From the NCBI GenBank assembly GCA_910584945.1, contig CAJUDY010000006.1, positions 72,823 through 136,822 of the forward strand: 64,000 nucleotides of DNA, read 5' to 3'. The DNA comes from an uncultured Lachnospiraceae bacterium (GTDB lineage: Bacteria; Bacillota; Clostridia; Lachnospirales; Lachnospiraceae). The notes under the pieces were generated by a model. That model was given only the letters and a program-made list of their open reading frames with translations. It made no database searches and was not told where the DNA came from. Made by a program: the position numbers and the translations under genes. Positions 48,507-57,812 of this stretch are shown here, in pieces; the first letter of the stretch is position 1; each line of letters begins with the position of its first letter.

Positions 48507-50972
48507 TTAGTCTCTTTTGTCCGCATATCTCCTCCGATAATACTCCATCGTCCGATATTCAATAATATCCTTCATATGCCTTTTAAACGCATCCTCTCGC
48601 AGAATCTCTTCCATGTCCTCCCGGATAGCAAGCATATATCCTTCTTTTCCCACGAAAAACCCCTTGCCGGACACGGTCAGGAAATGGACGGGATTGCGTC
48701 TGGCGTTACTCAGGTGTTGTTGATTGGTAATCTTCTGATACTGCTCATAGGTGATGCCTTTTTTCAGGTCCTTCCAGTTTGTCCCGGTGGAAAAGAACCG
48801 AAGCCAATGATGCAGGACATCCTCCTCTGTAACCGCAGATTTTACATCTCCGTCGTTATAGAAGGAGGCCAGGATGGGCATTTTGAAAGATTTCTGCATA
48901 TCGGTCGTCTCCAGCAGTGTCAGAAACTCTCTTCCGATTCCGTCAAAAACGTACTCTTCTTCCCTGGACAGTTCTCCAAGCTCATGAAGATATTCCAAAT
49001 ATTTTCGGAAAGGATTCTCTGCCGGTCGGTTCATACAAAGCTGATACGCCGTATCCTCCATATACGTGAACAATTCCATCCTGCTGGGAACCTTTCCCAA
49101 AAGCTCCTTCACACGACCATACTCGCTCCGAATGCGTTCCTTCATGGTCTGATTTCTTCTTGCCATCTCCTGAAACAGATCAATCAGCCGCAGGTCAAAA
49201 TCTACCATGCAGCCGTCCGGGAAATCCACATTTTCACAGATCCGGTCAGCCAGCGCCCGATCCGCACCGGGATCTCCGCTCAAAAGATACAGCACCTGTC
49301 CCGCCCTGGCATAATTTCCAATAAAATCCAGCACATTCAGATACGCTTTTCCTCTCTGTCTGCGCAGCCCTCTGCCCAGCTGCTGCAGGAACACCACCGG
49401 CGACTCCGTCGGACGCAGGAACATGACCATATCTACAGAAGGAATATCAACTCCTTCGTTGAACATGTCCACGGAAAAAATCACCCGTATCTCCCCGCTC
49501 TTCAATTTTTCGATGGCGATATCCCGGGCTTCTGCGTATGCTCCATCTGCATCGCTGTAAACGGCTGCGGACGGAACTCCTCTGCGGGAAAAATCTCCCG
49601 CCATATCTTCCGCATGCTGTCTGGTACTGCAGAACCCCAGCGCCCTTCTGGAGCGGTATTTCCTATAATGGCGGTAGATCAGCTCGTAGCGCTCTTCATT
49701 CCCAATGTATGCTCGATTCAGATCCTCCTCCCTGTAACGCCCCCTCTCCGGGCGAAAGCCGGAATAATCCGTCTTGTCATAGATCCCATAATAATGGAAG
49801 GGGACCAGCATTCCCTTGTTGATGGCATCCTTTAAAGATATCTCGTAAGGAACATGATAATCACAGATCTCATAGATATTTCTGCCGTCCATCCGCTCCG
49901 GCGTCGCGGTCAGCCCCAGCAGAAACCTGGGGGTAAAATAATCTATGATCTTCCGGTACTGATCGGTCACTGCATGGTGAAATTCATCCACCACAATGTA
50001 ATCAAAATAGTCTTTGGGAAAATAATCCCCACACAGATAGGCATCCTTTCCAAGCGTGGCTACCGAAGCGAAGATCACCGCTTTCTCCGTATCCTTTTGT
50101 CCGCTGTGAAAAAATCCATAATCCTCTGATTTTCTTACATTTCGGAAAGATACAGCCGCCTGTTTCAGAATTTCCTCTCTGTGCGCGACAAACAGGACAT
50201 GCTCATACTCTGCGGAATCAAAAGCAGCCAGATAAGTTTTGCCCACGCCGGTTGCGGCCTGCACCAGCCCTTTCACCGCGCCTTCCGCCCGGCTTGCCTC
50301 CAGCGCATACAACGCTTCGATCTGCGCTCCCCGGGGCTGAAAGATCTCGACAATCTGCGGATTTTCTTCTGCTTTGTCGTATTTTTCCAGATCTTTTGCA
50401 ACCGCAGGCCGTTTCCAGCTTTTCGAATATCTCCTCAGTTCCTCGTCGTCAACGATCATCGAATGATGATAAAAAAGATCCTCAAAGGTCTCGTAAAACG
50501 ACTGAAAGCTGCTCTGATCTCTGTGACTGTCAAACCGGTAATTCCACTCGATTCCGGAAGTCAGCGCACTTCTGGACAGATTGGAAGAACCTATGTAAAT
50601 CTCACTTCCTGCTTTTTGGTGAAAGATATATGCTTTCGGATGAAAGGAACGTCCTTTCTCATTATAAAAACGTAAGTCCACCTGATTGTTCAATTCCTTT
50701 TTCACCAGACACAGAGCAGAAGGCTGGGTAATTCCGAGATAATTGCCGGTCAAGAGCCGGATTTTCACTCCGCGGTCCAACGCCTCTTTTAAGTCTTTTA
50801 ACAACAGGCGAACACCCGACTCCATCAGGAACGATACGATGATATCCATTCGTTCCGCCTTTTTCATACTCATCTTTAGCTGATAATACAAAAAGCGGGC
50901 CTGATTCCGGTCCCCGGTCATCACATTGGTCTGTTCAATATTCAGTTCTTCCTCAAGATGATATTCAACCAT
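48507..50972 (-). CDS. DEAD/DEAH helicase with N-terminal phospholipase D-like domain
   Basis: 821 aa. N-terminal PLD-family nuclease-like domain (about 30-175) with an HxK motif in FHPKAYIFHQKAGSEIYIGS and SNLSRSAL. SF2 helicase: motif I QAATGVGKTYLAAF, motif II YIVVDEFHHA, motif III GLTATPERMD, motif VI QQLGRGLRRQRG. The C-terminal ~280 residues resemble the DUF3427-type tail. Proteins with this order act on foreign or damaged DNA in several predicted defence loci. It overlaps the methyltransferase gene by 31 bp. Confidence 0.85.
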   Translation of the reverse strand: MVEYHLEEELNIEQTNVMTGDRNQARFLYYQLKMSMKKAERMDIIVSFLMESGVRLLLKDLKEALDRGVKIRLLTGNYLGITQPSALCLVKKELNNQVDLRFYNEKGRSFHPKAYIFHQKAGSEIYIGSSNLSRSALTSGIEWNYRFDSHRDQSSFQSFYETFEDLFYHHSMIVDDEELRRYSKSWKRPAVAKDLEKYDKAEENPQIVEIFQPRGAQIEALYALEASRAEGAVKGLVQAATGVGKTYLAAFDSAEYEHVLFVAHREEILKQAAVSFRNVRKSEDYGFFHSGQKDTEKAVIFASVATLGKDAYLCGDYFPKDYFDYIVVDEFHHAVTDQYRKIIDYFTPRFLLGLTATPERMDGRNIYEICDYHVPYEISLKDAINKGMLVPFHYYGIYDKTDYSGFRPERGRYREEDLNRAYIGNEERYELIYRHYRKYRSRRALGFCSTRQHAEDMAGDFSRRGVPSAAVYSDADGAYAEARDIAIEKLKSGEIRVIFSVDMFNEGVDIPSVDMVMFLRPTESPVVFLQQLGRGLRRQRGKAYLNVLDFIGNYARAGQVLYLLSGDPGADRALADRICENVDFPDGCMVDFDLRLIDLFQEMARRNQTMKERIRSEYGRVKELLGKVPSRMELFTYMEDTAYQLCMNRPAENPFRKYLEYLHELGELSREEEYVFDGIGREFLTLLETTDMQKSFKMPILASFYNDGDVKSAVTEEDVLHHWLRFFSTGTNWKDLKKGITYEQYQKITNQQHLSNARRNPVHFLTVSGKGFFVGKEGYMLAIREDMEEILREDAFKRHMKDIIEYRTMEYYRRRYADKRD

Positions 50973-51529
50973 TTTTCATCCCCCCGGCCCGGCCTGACGT
51001 CCGAGCTGATCCACTGCTCTTCCTCATGAAAGACGGACGTCTCCTGTAGTAGTTTCTCCATCTTCTCTTCCGTCATGTCTGTAAAATATCTTCCGTTTCG
51101 TTCTCCTTCAAAGGTCCCATATTTAAAAGAAGTATAGACGATCCCCTTTTCTTTCAGCGCGCGGGACATTTTGAAAAAGACATCCTTCAACTCACCATAT
51201 GGCAGATGAAGGATGGAAGAACAGGCCCAGATGCCGTCATAGACATGTTCGGCAGATAACTCCTGAAAAAGCATCTGACGCACCGGCGCTTTGAGATACT
51301 CACCGGCAAGCCGGCACATTTCCTCTGACCCATCTGCAGCGTCCACCTGATAGCCCTGAGAAAGGAAGTATTTGGCGTCGCGGCCAGAACCGCAGCCGAA
51401 GTCGAGGATGGCAGCGCCATTCGGTAATATCTCTGTGAATTTTCTTTGGATTTCATGGAATTCTACTTGTTGTGTAGATGTGATAAAATTAAGAGCATTT
51501 TTGTTATAATACTTTATTGTTTCTGTCAT
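50942..51529 (-). CDS. Class I SAM-dependent methyltransferase
   Basis: 195 aa. Motif I ILDFGCGSGRDAKYFLSQGY, motif II acidic VDAADGSEEMCRLAG, motif III-like YDGIWACSSILHLPYGELKD, C-terminal strand IVYTSFKYGTFEGERNGRYF. Fits small-molecule or Tellurite-resistance-like methyltransferases more than DNA methylases: no DPPY motif. It overlaps the PLD-helicase start, so the two are coupled. Substrate unknown. Confidence 0.85.
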   Translation of the reverse strand: MTETIKYYNKNALNFITSTQQVEFHEIQRKFTEILPNGAAILDFGCGSGRDAKYFLSQGYQVDAADGSEEMCRLAGEYLKAPVRQMLFQELSAEHVYDGIWACSSILHLPYGELKDVFFKMSRALKEKGIVYTSFKYGTFEGERNGRYFTDMTEEKMEKLLQETSVFHEEEQWISSDVRPGRGDEKWLNIILRKN

Positions 51530-51599
51530 ATCTTTCTCTTCGTCTGCATTACACTAAATGCCGATTCATAGCCAAACGGAATGTTATATTTCCAAACCA

Positions 51600-51854
51600 T
51601 CAATACTCCCTAAACACAATCTCCGTAACCCCCGGATTATCCCCGCCCGTGATGCGGAGCACCTTGGGGTTCAGGCCATGGCCGATCTCCTGGTAGATTC
51701 CCTGCTGAATGCGGTTTCCCCTATGGAAGCCGTGGATCACCCGAATCCGGTAGGTGCTGGCATTTGCCTTTTGGATTTGTTCTTCTATTTTCGCGATGGC
51801 CTGTTCCACGTTCAGGCCGTGTACATCAAGTTCGATGATCGGGGTCTGCAGCAT
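51600..51854 (-). CDS. Stand-alone Smr-domain protein
   Basis: 84 aa. The Smr pattern is complete: IIELDVHGLNVEQAIAKIEE, YRIRVIHGFHRGNRIQQGIY, NPGVTEIVF. Smr domains are nicking DNases or RNases, best known from MutS2 and from collided-ribosome rescue. ATG at 51,854 with AAGGAG 9 nt upstream; a TTG 13 codons earlier is less likely. Confidence 0.85.
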   Translation of the reverse strand: MLQTPIIELDVHGLNVEQAIAKIEEQIQKANASTYRIRVIHGFHRGNRIQQGIYQEIGHGLNPKVLRITGGDNPGVTEIVFREY

Positions 51855-51906
51855 CTTTTTTTGCTCCTTACAATCGATATGATCCTGTTCCAATACCTTG
51901 CATACT

Positions 51907-52440
51907 TTACAGCAGCACCGAATAATGCATCTCCCCGTCGTCTTTCACCATACTCCCCATATGTTCCTCCAAAAAGAGAAAATACCCTTCCGGTCCCATC
52001 TCTTTATTCCACAGCTCTATGGATTTTTCAATCCGAAGCAGACACATAACCGGCACTTTGTAGTACACACGCAGACCTTCCACGGAATCCAGATTCAGAT
52101 GCTCTTCCAGCGCATTCCGGACCTCGTCATTTGTAAATGGATCAAAGCTCATCAAAAGCCCATGGGCCAGTTCCTGGCTCTCCGGCGCCGCCACTGCCGT
52201 CGTATCATATTCTTTTCCTTCCAAATATCCGTCAATGGTAAACAGACAAATGCGGACAGCCTCCTGCGCCCGTCTTCCGTTGCGGCTCTTCTTCTCCCGG
52301 TAAAGTTTCAGCATATTTCCTTCCATTGGAAACAGAAGCATGTCGTAGCTGTCTTCCTCACCACGGCGGATCGTTCCGAATGTCTTCTGCATGTTGCTGC
52401 TGATTTTGTCAAATTTGTACTGATTTACCCGTTCTTTCAT
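51907..52440 (-). CDS. Hypothetical protein (177 aa)
   Basis: MKERVNQYKFDKISSNMQKT, RRGEEDSYDMLLFPMEGNML, VYYKVPVMCLLRIEKSIELW. A soluble mixed alpha/beta protein not recognised by motif. AAAGGAG lies 13 nt upstream of this ATG; an earlier ATG ten codons upstream is too close to it. Lies between a small conserved gene and the Smr gene, all on one strand. Confidence 0.6.
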   Translation of the reverse strand: MKERVNQYKFDKISSNMQKTFGTIRRGEEDSYDMLLFPMEGNMLKLYREKKSRNGRRAQEAVRICLFTIDGYLEGKEYDTTAVAAPESQELAHGLLMSFDPFTNDEVRNALEEHLNLDSVEGLRVYYKVPVMCLLRIEKSIELWNKEMGPEGYFLFLEEHMGSMVKDDGEMHYSVLL

Positions 52441-52466
52441 AAAAATAATCATTCTCCTTTGTCGAC

Positions 52467-52679
52467 TCAATATTCTTTTGTAATGGTATCAATCTCATAC
52501 ATTTCCATAAAGGAGTCCAATTCCTTCTGATTACGGATCAGCATGACTTCCTCGAACTTTCCAGTATGTAGATTTTTAAAACCGGCCACCTGCTCGCCGG
52601 TGCAGATGCTGCAGTGAAGGATTGGACGCAGATTTTCCTTATCATATGTTTTCTTTTTTACGATTTTTCTGCCAAACAT
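52467..52679 (-). CDS. Small conserved protein of unknown function (70 aa)
   Basis: MFGRKIVKKKTYDKENLRPI, LHCSICTGEQVAGFKNLHTG, KFEEVMLIRNQKELDSFMEM. The CSICTGEQVAGFK segment recurs in small proteins of gut Clostridia, sometimes mislabelled as aspartate dehydrogenase. The two Cys could bind a metal. GGGAGG precedes the ATG, which overlaps the hybrid kinase stop by 22 bp. Confidence 0.7.
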   Translation of the reverse strand: MFGRKIVKKKTYDKENLRPILHCSICTGEQVAGFKNLHTGKFEEVMLIRNQKELDSFMEMYEIDTITKEY

Positions 52680-55636
52680 CTCGTTTCCTCCCCTTCCATC
52701 GTTCCCAGCACCTCCCGCACCGTCTCTTCCAGCACATCCAGATCCACCGGCTTCGCCACATGGGCGTTCATCCCTGCTTTCAACGCCTGATGGATATCTT
52801 CCGCGAACGCGTTGGCCGTCATGGCGATGATGGGGATAAGCGCTGCCCTGGGATGAGAGAGCCCCCGGATGGCCCGGACGGCGTCGTAGCCGCCCATAAC
52901 CGGCATCTGTACATCCATCAGAATCAGCTGATACCGGTCCGCTTCCGACTGCGCAAAGGCTTCCACCGCAAGCTTCCCGTTCTCAAAGATCTCACAGGAG
53001 GCTCCCTTCATGTTCAGAAGTTCTTCCAGAATCTCCCCATTCAGTTCATTGTCCTCCGCCACAAGGATATGCATGCCATGGAAAACACTGGCCTCTTCCG
53101 GTTCCTCTGACTGCTCTGTCTCCTTTCCCCGATTCAGAAGCTCCCCGATCTTATGCTGAAAACTGCTCAGAAAAAATGGCTTGGGAAGAATCGCATCAAT
53201 GCCGCCGTCCAGCGCCTCATCCGCAACCTCCGTCCAGTCATAACTGTTCATCAGGAACAGCGGACACGCGCCGCTCACCCTCTTCCTGATCTTTTTTGCA
53301 GTCTCCAGGCCATCCATCCCCGGCATCTTCCAGTCCAGAAAGACAATCTGATAGGGCCGCCCTTCTTCCTCTGCAGTCCTCACCATGGAGACCGCACTCT
53401 GTCCGTCCAGCGCGTACTCTACGGTTACCCCTGTCTTCTCCATCATCAGGACAATATTCTGGCAAACCACTTCTTCATCATCCACCACCAGCATCCGGTC
53501 GATCCCCCGCTCCTCCCAGAACTGGCTGCTGCTTTCTTTTTCCGTAATCTGCAGTTCTAAATCTACGGTAAAAGTGGTGCCTTTCCCCTGCTCGCTTTCC
53601 ACCAGAATCTCTCCTCCCATCAGATCTACCAGATTCTTGGTGATCGCCATGCCAAGGCCGGTCCCCTGTATCCGGTTGATCACCTGGTTTTCCTCACGGG
53701 TAAAAGCCTGAAAAACCGTCTTTACATACTCCGGACTCATCCCATAGCCGTTGTCCTTAACAATGATCCGGTATCCGGCCAGCTGCGCGGACCGCTGGGG
53801 CAGTTCCTGTACGATCAGAGACACTTCTCCGCCGTCCGGCGTGTATTTGACCGCGTTGGACAACAGGTTCAAAAGGATCTGATTCAGCCGAAGCTTGTCC
53901 ACCGTAACGTCCTCGTGCCGGATATCCCTCACCTGTACATGGAACGTATGTCCCTTGGCTTTCATCTGGGGACGAACGATGGTATCAATCCCTTCCACGA
54001 TCTCCGCAATGTTTTCTTCCGACAGGTTCAGCGTGGCTTTCCCGGATTCAATTTTGCTCATATCCAGAACATCGTTGATCAATCCCAGCAGATGATGGCT
54101 GGAGGAAGTGATTTTCCGTGTATAGGCCCTTACCTTGTCCGGTTTTTCCGCATCTCTTCCCAAAAGGAACGAAAAACCGATGATGGCGTTCATGGGCGTT
54201 CGGATATCATGGCTCATGCTGGAAAGGAAGGTACTCTTCGACTGATTGGCTTCCTCCGCAATCTCCAGCGCCGTGCGCAGATCATCCCGATTCTTCTGTT
54301 CCGCCGTCCGGTCCGCGATGATCGCGAGAATCTTGTCGGAAGCCTCCATGGAGACACGGATGATCATCCGCTCCAGGAATTTCTGACGATCTCCCACCAT
54401 GCTTCCAAAAAACTCCCGGTCATGCCAGGACTCTCCGTTCTTCAGCATGGAAATGGCCGCCTCGTCGATCACCAGGGACGGATCATCCGGGAGACCGTTC
54501 AACATACGGACCGGATCTTCCATATCCTCGCCGGTCCGTCCCAGGATACGTTCCAGGTTCGGACTGACGTACTCAGCCCGCTTCATATCCTCGGAAAGCA
54601 GTGCGTAGACCTGATCCGTGTTGTCTGACAGAATACCAAACATGATCTCCCGGTACTTTAGTTCTCTGTTCTTGGCCCGCATATTCCGGCTGTTATTCCA
54701 GACGAAGAACAGGATGCCTGCCGCCAATATCGCCAGGAAGATCATGCCCAGGGTGCGGACGATGGATTCCTCATATTCCTGTAAAATATTCTGGGCAACC
54801 CGGACCGGAATCTCGCACAAAAAGAAATATCCGGTATTTTCTATCGGCATATAGACAAAGTAGAATTCCTCTCCATGCCAGGAACGGATGACTCCCGACG
54901 CGCCTGCCGCAAACGCCTCCTCCAGAAGCTCTGCCTCCTGCATGCTGATATTTCCGTTTGCCACATATCGTTCGATAAAATCGGTATGGTAATCAAGCCC
55001 CTCATCCAGGATATGACTTCCTTTAAAAATTACCTGATGATCCTGATCCGTAATCAGAAAATAAGCCTGGTGTTCATATGCCGTCAGATGGAGGCGGCCC
55101 GTCATATATTCCATCGTATACATGGTGCCGACGGCCGTATATTCCCTGCCGTCGATCTTCAATGGATCTGTGGGCATCGCGAAAAGGAAGACTCCATCCT
55201 CCTCCCAGCTGATCTCCTTAAAAATCTGACGTTTCCTCCCAAAAAGCTCCTCCTGTTCTTCTCCAAGAGACAGCTTTTGCGTAATCCCGTCCGAAGAAAT
55301 CACCTCTCCGCTCTCATTTAAAAAGCAGACCGCATAGACGCCCAGACTCTCCGCCTGGTAATCCAAAAACGGCTTCAATTCCGCCATCATAAAGCTTCTG
55401 TCCGGGTTGGTCGCCGTAAGATAGGTATCGGTTCCTTCTGCGATCTGCCTGCACATATTCAGCTTATCCATAAATGGGATCTGCATCTGTTCCATCGTGA
55501 TCAGAAGGTTGTTCTGACTGTACAGATCCACATATTTGCCTGAGGATCTGGCATAATTCAACAAAAGCATACTTACCAATAGGATTACAGCAATTGCGGC
55601 CGCTTCCAGCCTGTGGTTCTTCCATCTTGATCTCAT
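52658..55636 (-). CDS. Hybrid sensor histidine kinase with two receiver domains
   Basis: 992 aa. Two membrane helices (near 15-30 and 290-315) enclose a ~260-aa extracellular sensor; a PAS-like domain (about 335-450), HisKA with STFLSSMSHDIRTPMNAIIG, HATPase with LNLLSNAVKYTPDG and GTGLGMAITKNLVDLMGG. Receiver 1: MLVVDDEEVV, phospho-Asp in IVFLDWKMPGMDG. Receiver 2: ILVAEDNELNG, phospho-Asp in LILMDVQMPVMGG. No Hpt domain. Output partner unknown; such orphan hybrids are common in Lachnospiraceae. Confidence 0.92.
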   Translation of the reverse strand: MRSRWKNHRLEAAAIAVILLVSMLLLNYARSSGKYVDLYSQNNLLITMEQMQIPFMDKLNMCRQIAEGTDTYLTATNPDRSFMMAELKPFLDYQAESLGVYAVCFLNESGEVISSDGITQKLSLGEEQEELFGRKRQIFKEISWEEDGVFLFAMPTDPLKIDGREYTAVGTMYTMEYMTGRLHLTAYEHQAYFLITDQDHQVIFKGSHILDEGLDYHTDFIERYVANGNISMQEAELLEEAFAAGASGVIRSWHGEEFYFVYMPIENTGYFFLCEIPVRVAQNILQEYEESIVRTLGMIFLAILAAGILFFVWNNSRNMRAKNRELKYREIMFGILSDNTDQVYALLSEDMKRAEYVSPNLERILGRTGEDMEDPVRMLNGLPDDPSLVIDEAAISMLKNGESWHDREFFGSMVGDRQKFLERMIIRVSMEASDKILAIIADRTAEQKNRDDLRTALEIAEEANQSKSTFLSSMSHDIRTPMNAIIGFSFLLGRDAEKPDKVRAYTRKITSSSHHLLGLINDVLDMSKIESGKATLNLSEENIAEIVEGIDTIVRPQMKAKGHTFHVQVRDIRHEDVTVDKLRLNQILLNLLSNAVKYTPDGGEVSLIVQELPQRSAQLAGYRIIVKDNGYGMSPEYVKTVFQAFTREENQVINRIQGTGLGMAITKNLVDLMGGEILVESEQGKGTTFTVDLELQITEKESSSQFWEERGIDRMLVVDDEEVVCQNIVLMMEKTGVTVEYALDGQSAVSMVRTAEEEGRPYQIVFLDWKMPGMDGLETAKKIRKRVSGACPLFLMNSYDWTEVADEALDGGIDAILPKPFFLSSFQHKIGELLNRGKETEQSEEPEEASVFHGMHILVAEDNELNGEILEELLNMKGASCEIFENGKLAVEAFAQSEADRYQLILMDVQMPVMGGYDAVRAIRGLSHPRAALIPIIAMTANAFAEDIHQALKAGMNAHVAKPVDLDVLEETVREVLGTMEGEETRCLAEKS

Positions 55637-55714
55637 AACACGTCTGTCCTTTACCTTCTATTCAGGGTCATCGCCTCTGTTCCTATTATAGCACGTTGAC
55701 GCCGTTTGTAAATA

Positions 55715-57277
55715 TCAGCGGCTGTAACCATACCGACTGCTTAACAGGCAGACGGCGTCCCGTAAATCCTTCAGGTAAAAAAGTCCTTCCTCTGTCTTCA
55801 GGACCACATAATCCTTTTCCTGTATCCAGGCGTCCTCCACTTCTCCCTGAAGCAGCACCTTTTCTGTCCCATCCGTAAAGTACAGGTCATATCCCTCCTG
55901 GAACAGCACACCGTCCTTCAAAAAGCCCTGCAGCCGGTCAAGATGATAGGAAACGTTGATACATTGTTCCCTTTTTACATAATACAGCTCCCCTCCCAAG
56001 GTAACGAACCAGATTTTCTTCAGTCCCGGGTCTGCCGCAAACTGGGTTACCTGCATGGTACTGCTTATGCATCTTCTGTCCTGACTGTCTTTGATATCCA
56101 AAATCCGATACAGACTTCCCCCTGACAGATAGAGAAGCGACTGTCCGTCCTTCGCAAGCTGGAACTGTTCCGCGTAATTAAGGACCGGACTGGCCCGGGT
56201 CCCGCCGGCGTCCAGGCAGTAGATTTTATAGGAAGAATCGTCTGGATTCCATGTGGCAAACGTCATATGTTTCAGCGTCTTCCTGCCAAGGTGTAACCCT
56301 CTTCCCTGCTGGCAGGCCGCTTCTTCCAGATAGCAGGCGGTCAGAAGATTTCCCTTTACGCCGGTCAGCCGAACAGGCGCTTCCTGATCGGCATCGTAAT
56401 ACCAGGTGCTGCCCTCCTCCGTATAAAGGATCTCATCCTGATCTTCATTCAGGATATAATCGAGAGTTCCCCGGGCATCCGCCACTTCTTTTTCTTCCCC
56501 TTTGGAATACCGGAAAATCTGCTCTCCATTTTTGCGGTAGAGAAGCGTCTGGGCGCCCTTCGAGAGTGCCAGAACCTCAGACACATTTCCGGCAATCCGC
56601 ACTTCCTTTTTTCCGGACTTCCATAAGAATAAAACCCCGTCCTCCTTCGCTTCCACGTAAGCGACGTCTGTTCCCTCCGGAGAGATACAGTAGCTTCTCA
56701 CGTCTGCCACTTTGATTCGTTCCGAAGATTTTGTTCCCACCCGCCAGACGCAGAGCTCACTCCCACCGTTCTCCCCGTCCCGAATATAAGCAATCGCATC
56801 CCCATAGAAAGAAAGTCTTGCCTCTCTCACTTTGTCGTCAACGAACACCGGGGTCAGATCCTCTATATAGTACAGTTCCAGGTCCCGGTCCACATAGGCC
56901 ATCCGGCTGTGATCGGCATTGTACAGAAGCTGCTGCGGCAGGTCTACGGCGGAGAATTCCCCGTTCCTGTCACAGATGGCCATCTCCCTCTGGCCCTGCA
57001 CCGCAAAGCAGGAGGCATCCGTCTGACGAAAAGTATAATCCGAGACGTCCGGCGCCGCCTTCTCTCCCGTGAACAGAATCAGAAGCGCGATCACGCTGAC
57101 CAGAAGGTTGCCGAGCCTTCGTCCCTGCCGCTCGGCTCTCTTTCTCCTTTTCTGTCCGGACAGTTCTTCAAATGTCTCATTCTCTGCCGGCACGACGCCC
57201 ATCTCCTGCCTGGCCCCACACCCGGGACAGTACCTGGCGTTCCCGGACACTTCTCTTCCACACTGCCTGCAATACAT
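55715..57277 (-). CDS. Zinc-ribbon membrane protein with beta-propeller-like extracellular part
   Basis: 520 aa. N-terminal zinc ribbon (MYCRQCGREVSGNARYCPGC), basic linker (QKRRKRAERQGRRLG), one membrane helix (NLLVSVIALLILFTG), then ~430 residues with repeating strands (for example YIEDLTPVFVDDKVREARLS, YCISPEGTDVAYVEAKEDGV, YILNEDQDEILYTEEGSTWY), suggesting a WD40/TolB-like propeller. Function unknown. Starts 5 bp after the second zinc-ribbon gene. Confidence 0.7.
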   Translation of the reverse strand: MYCRQCGREVSGNARYCPGCGARQEMGVVPAENETFEELSGQKRRKRAERQGRRLGNLLVSVIALLILFTGEKAAPDVSDYTFRQTDASCFAVQGQREMAICDRNGEFSAVDLPQQLLYNADHSRMAYVDRDLELYYIEDLTPVFVDDKVREARLSFYGDAIAYIRDGENGGSELCVWRVGTKSSERIKVADVRSYCISPEGTDVAYVEAKEDGVLFLWKSGKKEVRIAGNVSEVLALSKGAQTLLYRKNGEQIFRYSKGEEKEVADARGTLDYILNEDQDEILYTEEGSTWYYDADQEAPVRLTGVKGNLLTACYLEEAACQQGRGLHLGRKTLKHMTFATWNPDDSSYKIYCLDAGGTRASPVLNYAEQFQLAKDGQSLLYLSGGSLYRILDIKDSQDRRCISSTMQVTQFAADPGLKKIWFVTLGGELYYVKREQCINVSYHLDRLQGFLKDGVLFQEGYDLYFTDGTEKVLLQGEVEDAWIQEKDYVVLKTEEGLFYLKDLRDAVCLLSSRYGYSR

Positions 57278-57282
57278 TCGCC

Positions 57283-57714
57283 TTAATCCCCTTTGCTTTC
57301 CGTTGGATGAGTTCGGTTTCCGCAGCTTACACAGAAGTTCGCTCCCGGGTCCAGCGCAGCGCCGCAGACCGGACAGATATTCTTCCGAATGAGTTCCGCT
57401 CCGCAGTGGGGACAGAAAGCGCCGGCCGAAGCAAGCTTCGCTCCGCAGCCGGGACAGATCACCATCTTGCGGAGCCTCTGGATCTGCCTTTGGATCTGTT
57501 CCATTTCCCTCTCTACTCCCTCAATCTCCCGATACAGGGCGGTACAGTCCGGAATGGTTCCGTCCTTCAAGGAGCGGTAGTATCTCTCTCCCATGGCGGT
57601 AAAGCATTCTTTTCTGTGGTTCTCCCGCATGGCAATTTCACCGCTTAACCGGCTTTGCTCACCCAGATCTTTGACTTTGGTAATCCCTTTTTCAATTGTC
57701 TCTAAAAACGGCAT
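57283..57714 (-). CDS. Double zinc-ribbon protein with coiled coil
   Basis: 143 aa. A helical/coiled-coil half (residues 1-85, LYREIEGVEREMEQIQRQIQ) followed by two zinc ribbons: CPGCGAKL...CPHCGAEL and CPVCGAAL...CVSCGNRT. Typical of cytoplasmic zinc-ribbon adaptors in Clostridia. The start MPFLETIEKG has GGGGGGAA upstream. Co-transcribed with the membrane zinc-ribbon gene. Confidence 0.75.
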   Translation of the reverse strand: MPFLETIEKGITKVKDLGEQSRLSGEIAMRENHRKECFTAMGERYYRSLKDGTIPDCTALYREIEGVEREMEQIQRQIQRLRKMVICPGCGAKLASAGAFCPHCGAELIRKNICPVCGAALDPGANFCVSCGNRTHPTESKGD

Positions 57715-57771
57715 ATGGATTCCCCCCATTCATAAACTATGGATATGATGGGGCGGTCGGAAAAAGACCAG

Positions 57772-57805
57772 AAAAAAAACAGGAGCTCCGAAATGCTCCT
57801 GTTTT
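57772..57805 (-). terminator. Terminator of the gltX-uvrD-yigZ genes
   Basis: Minus strand ACAGGAGC, loop, GCTCCTGT, then TTTTTTT, immediately after the YigZ stop. Confidence 0.85.
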
Positions 57806-57812
57806 CGATATT

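Noticed and set aside
48498..49835. 445-codon plus-strand frame opposite the PLD-helicase
   Set aside because: Shadow of the helicase gene; His- and Arg-rich composition and no start signal.
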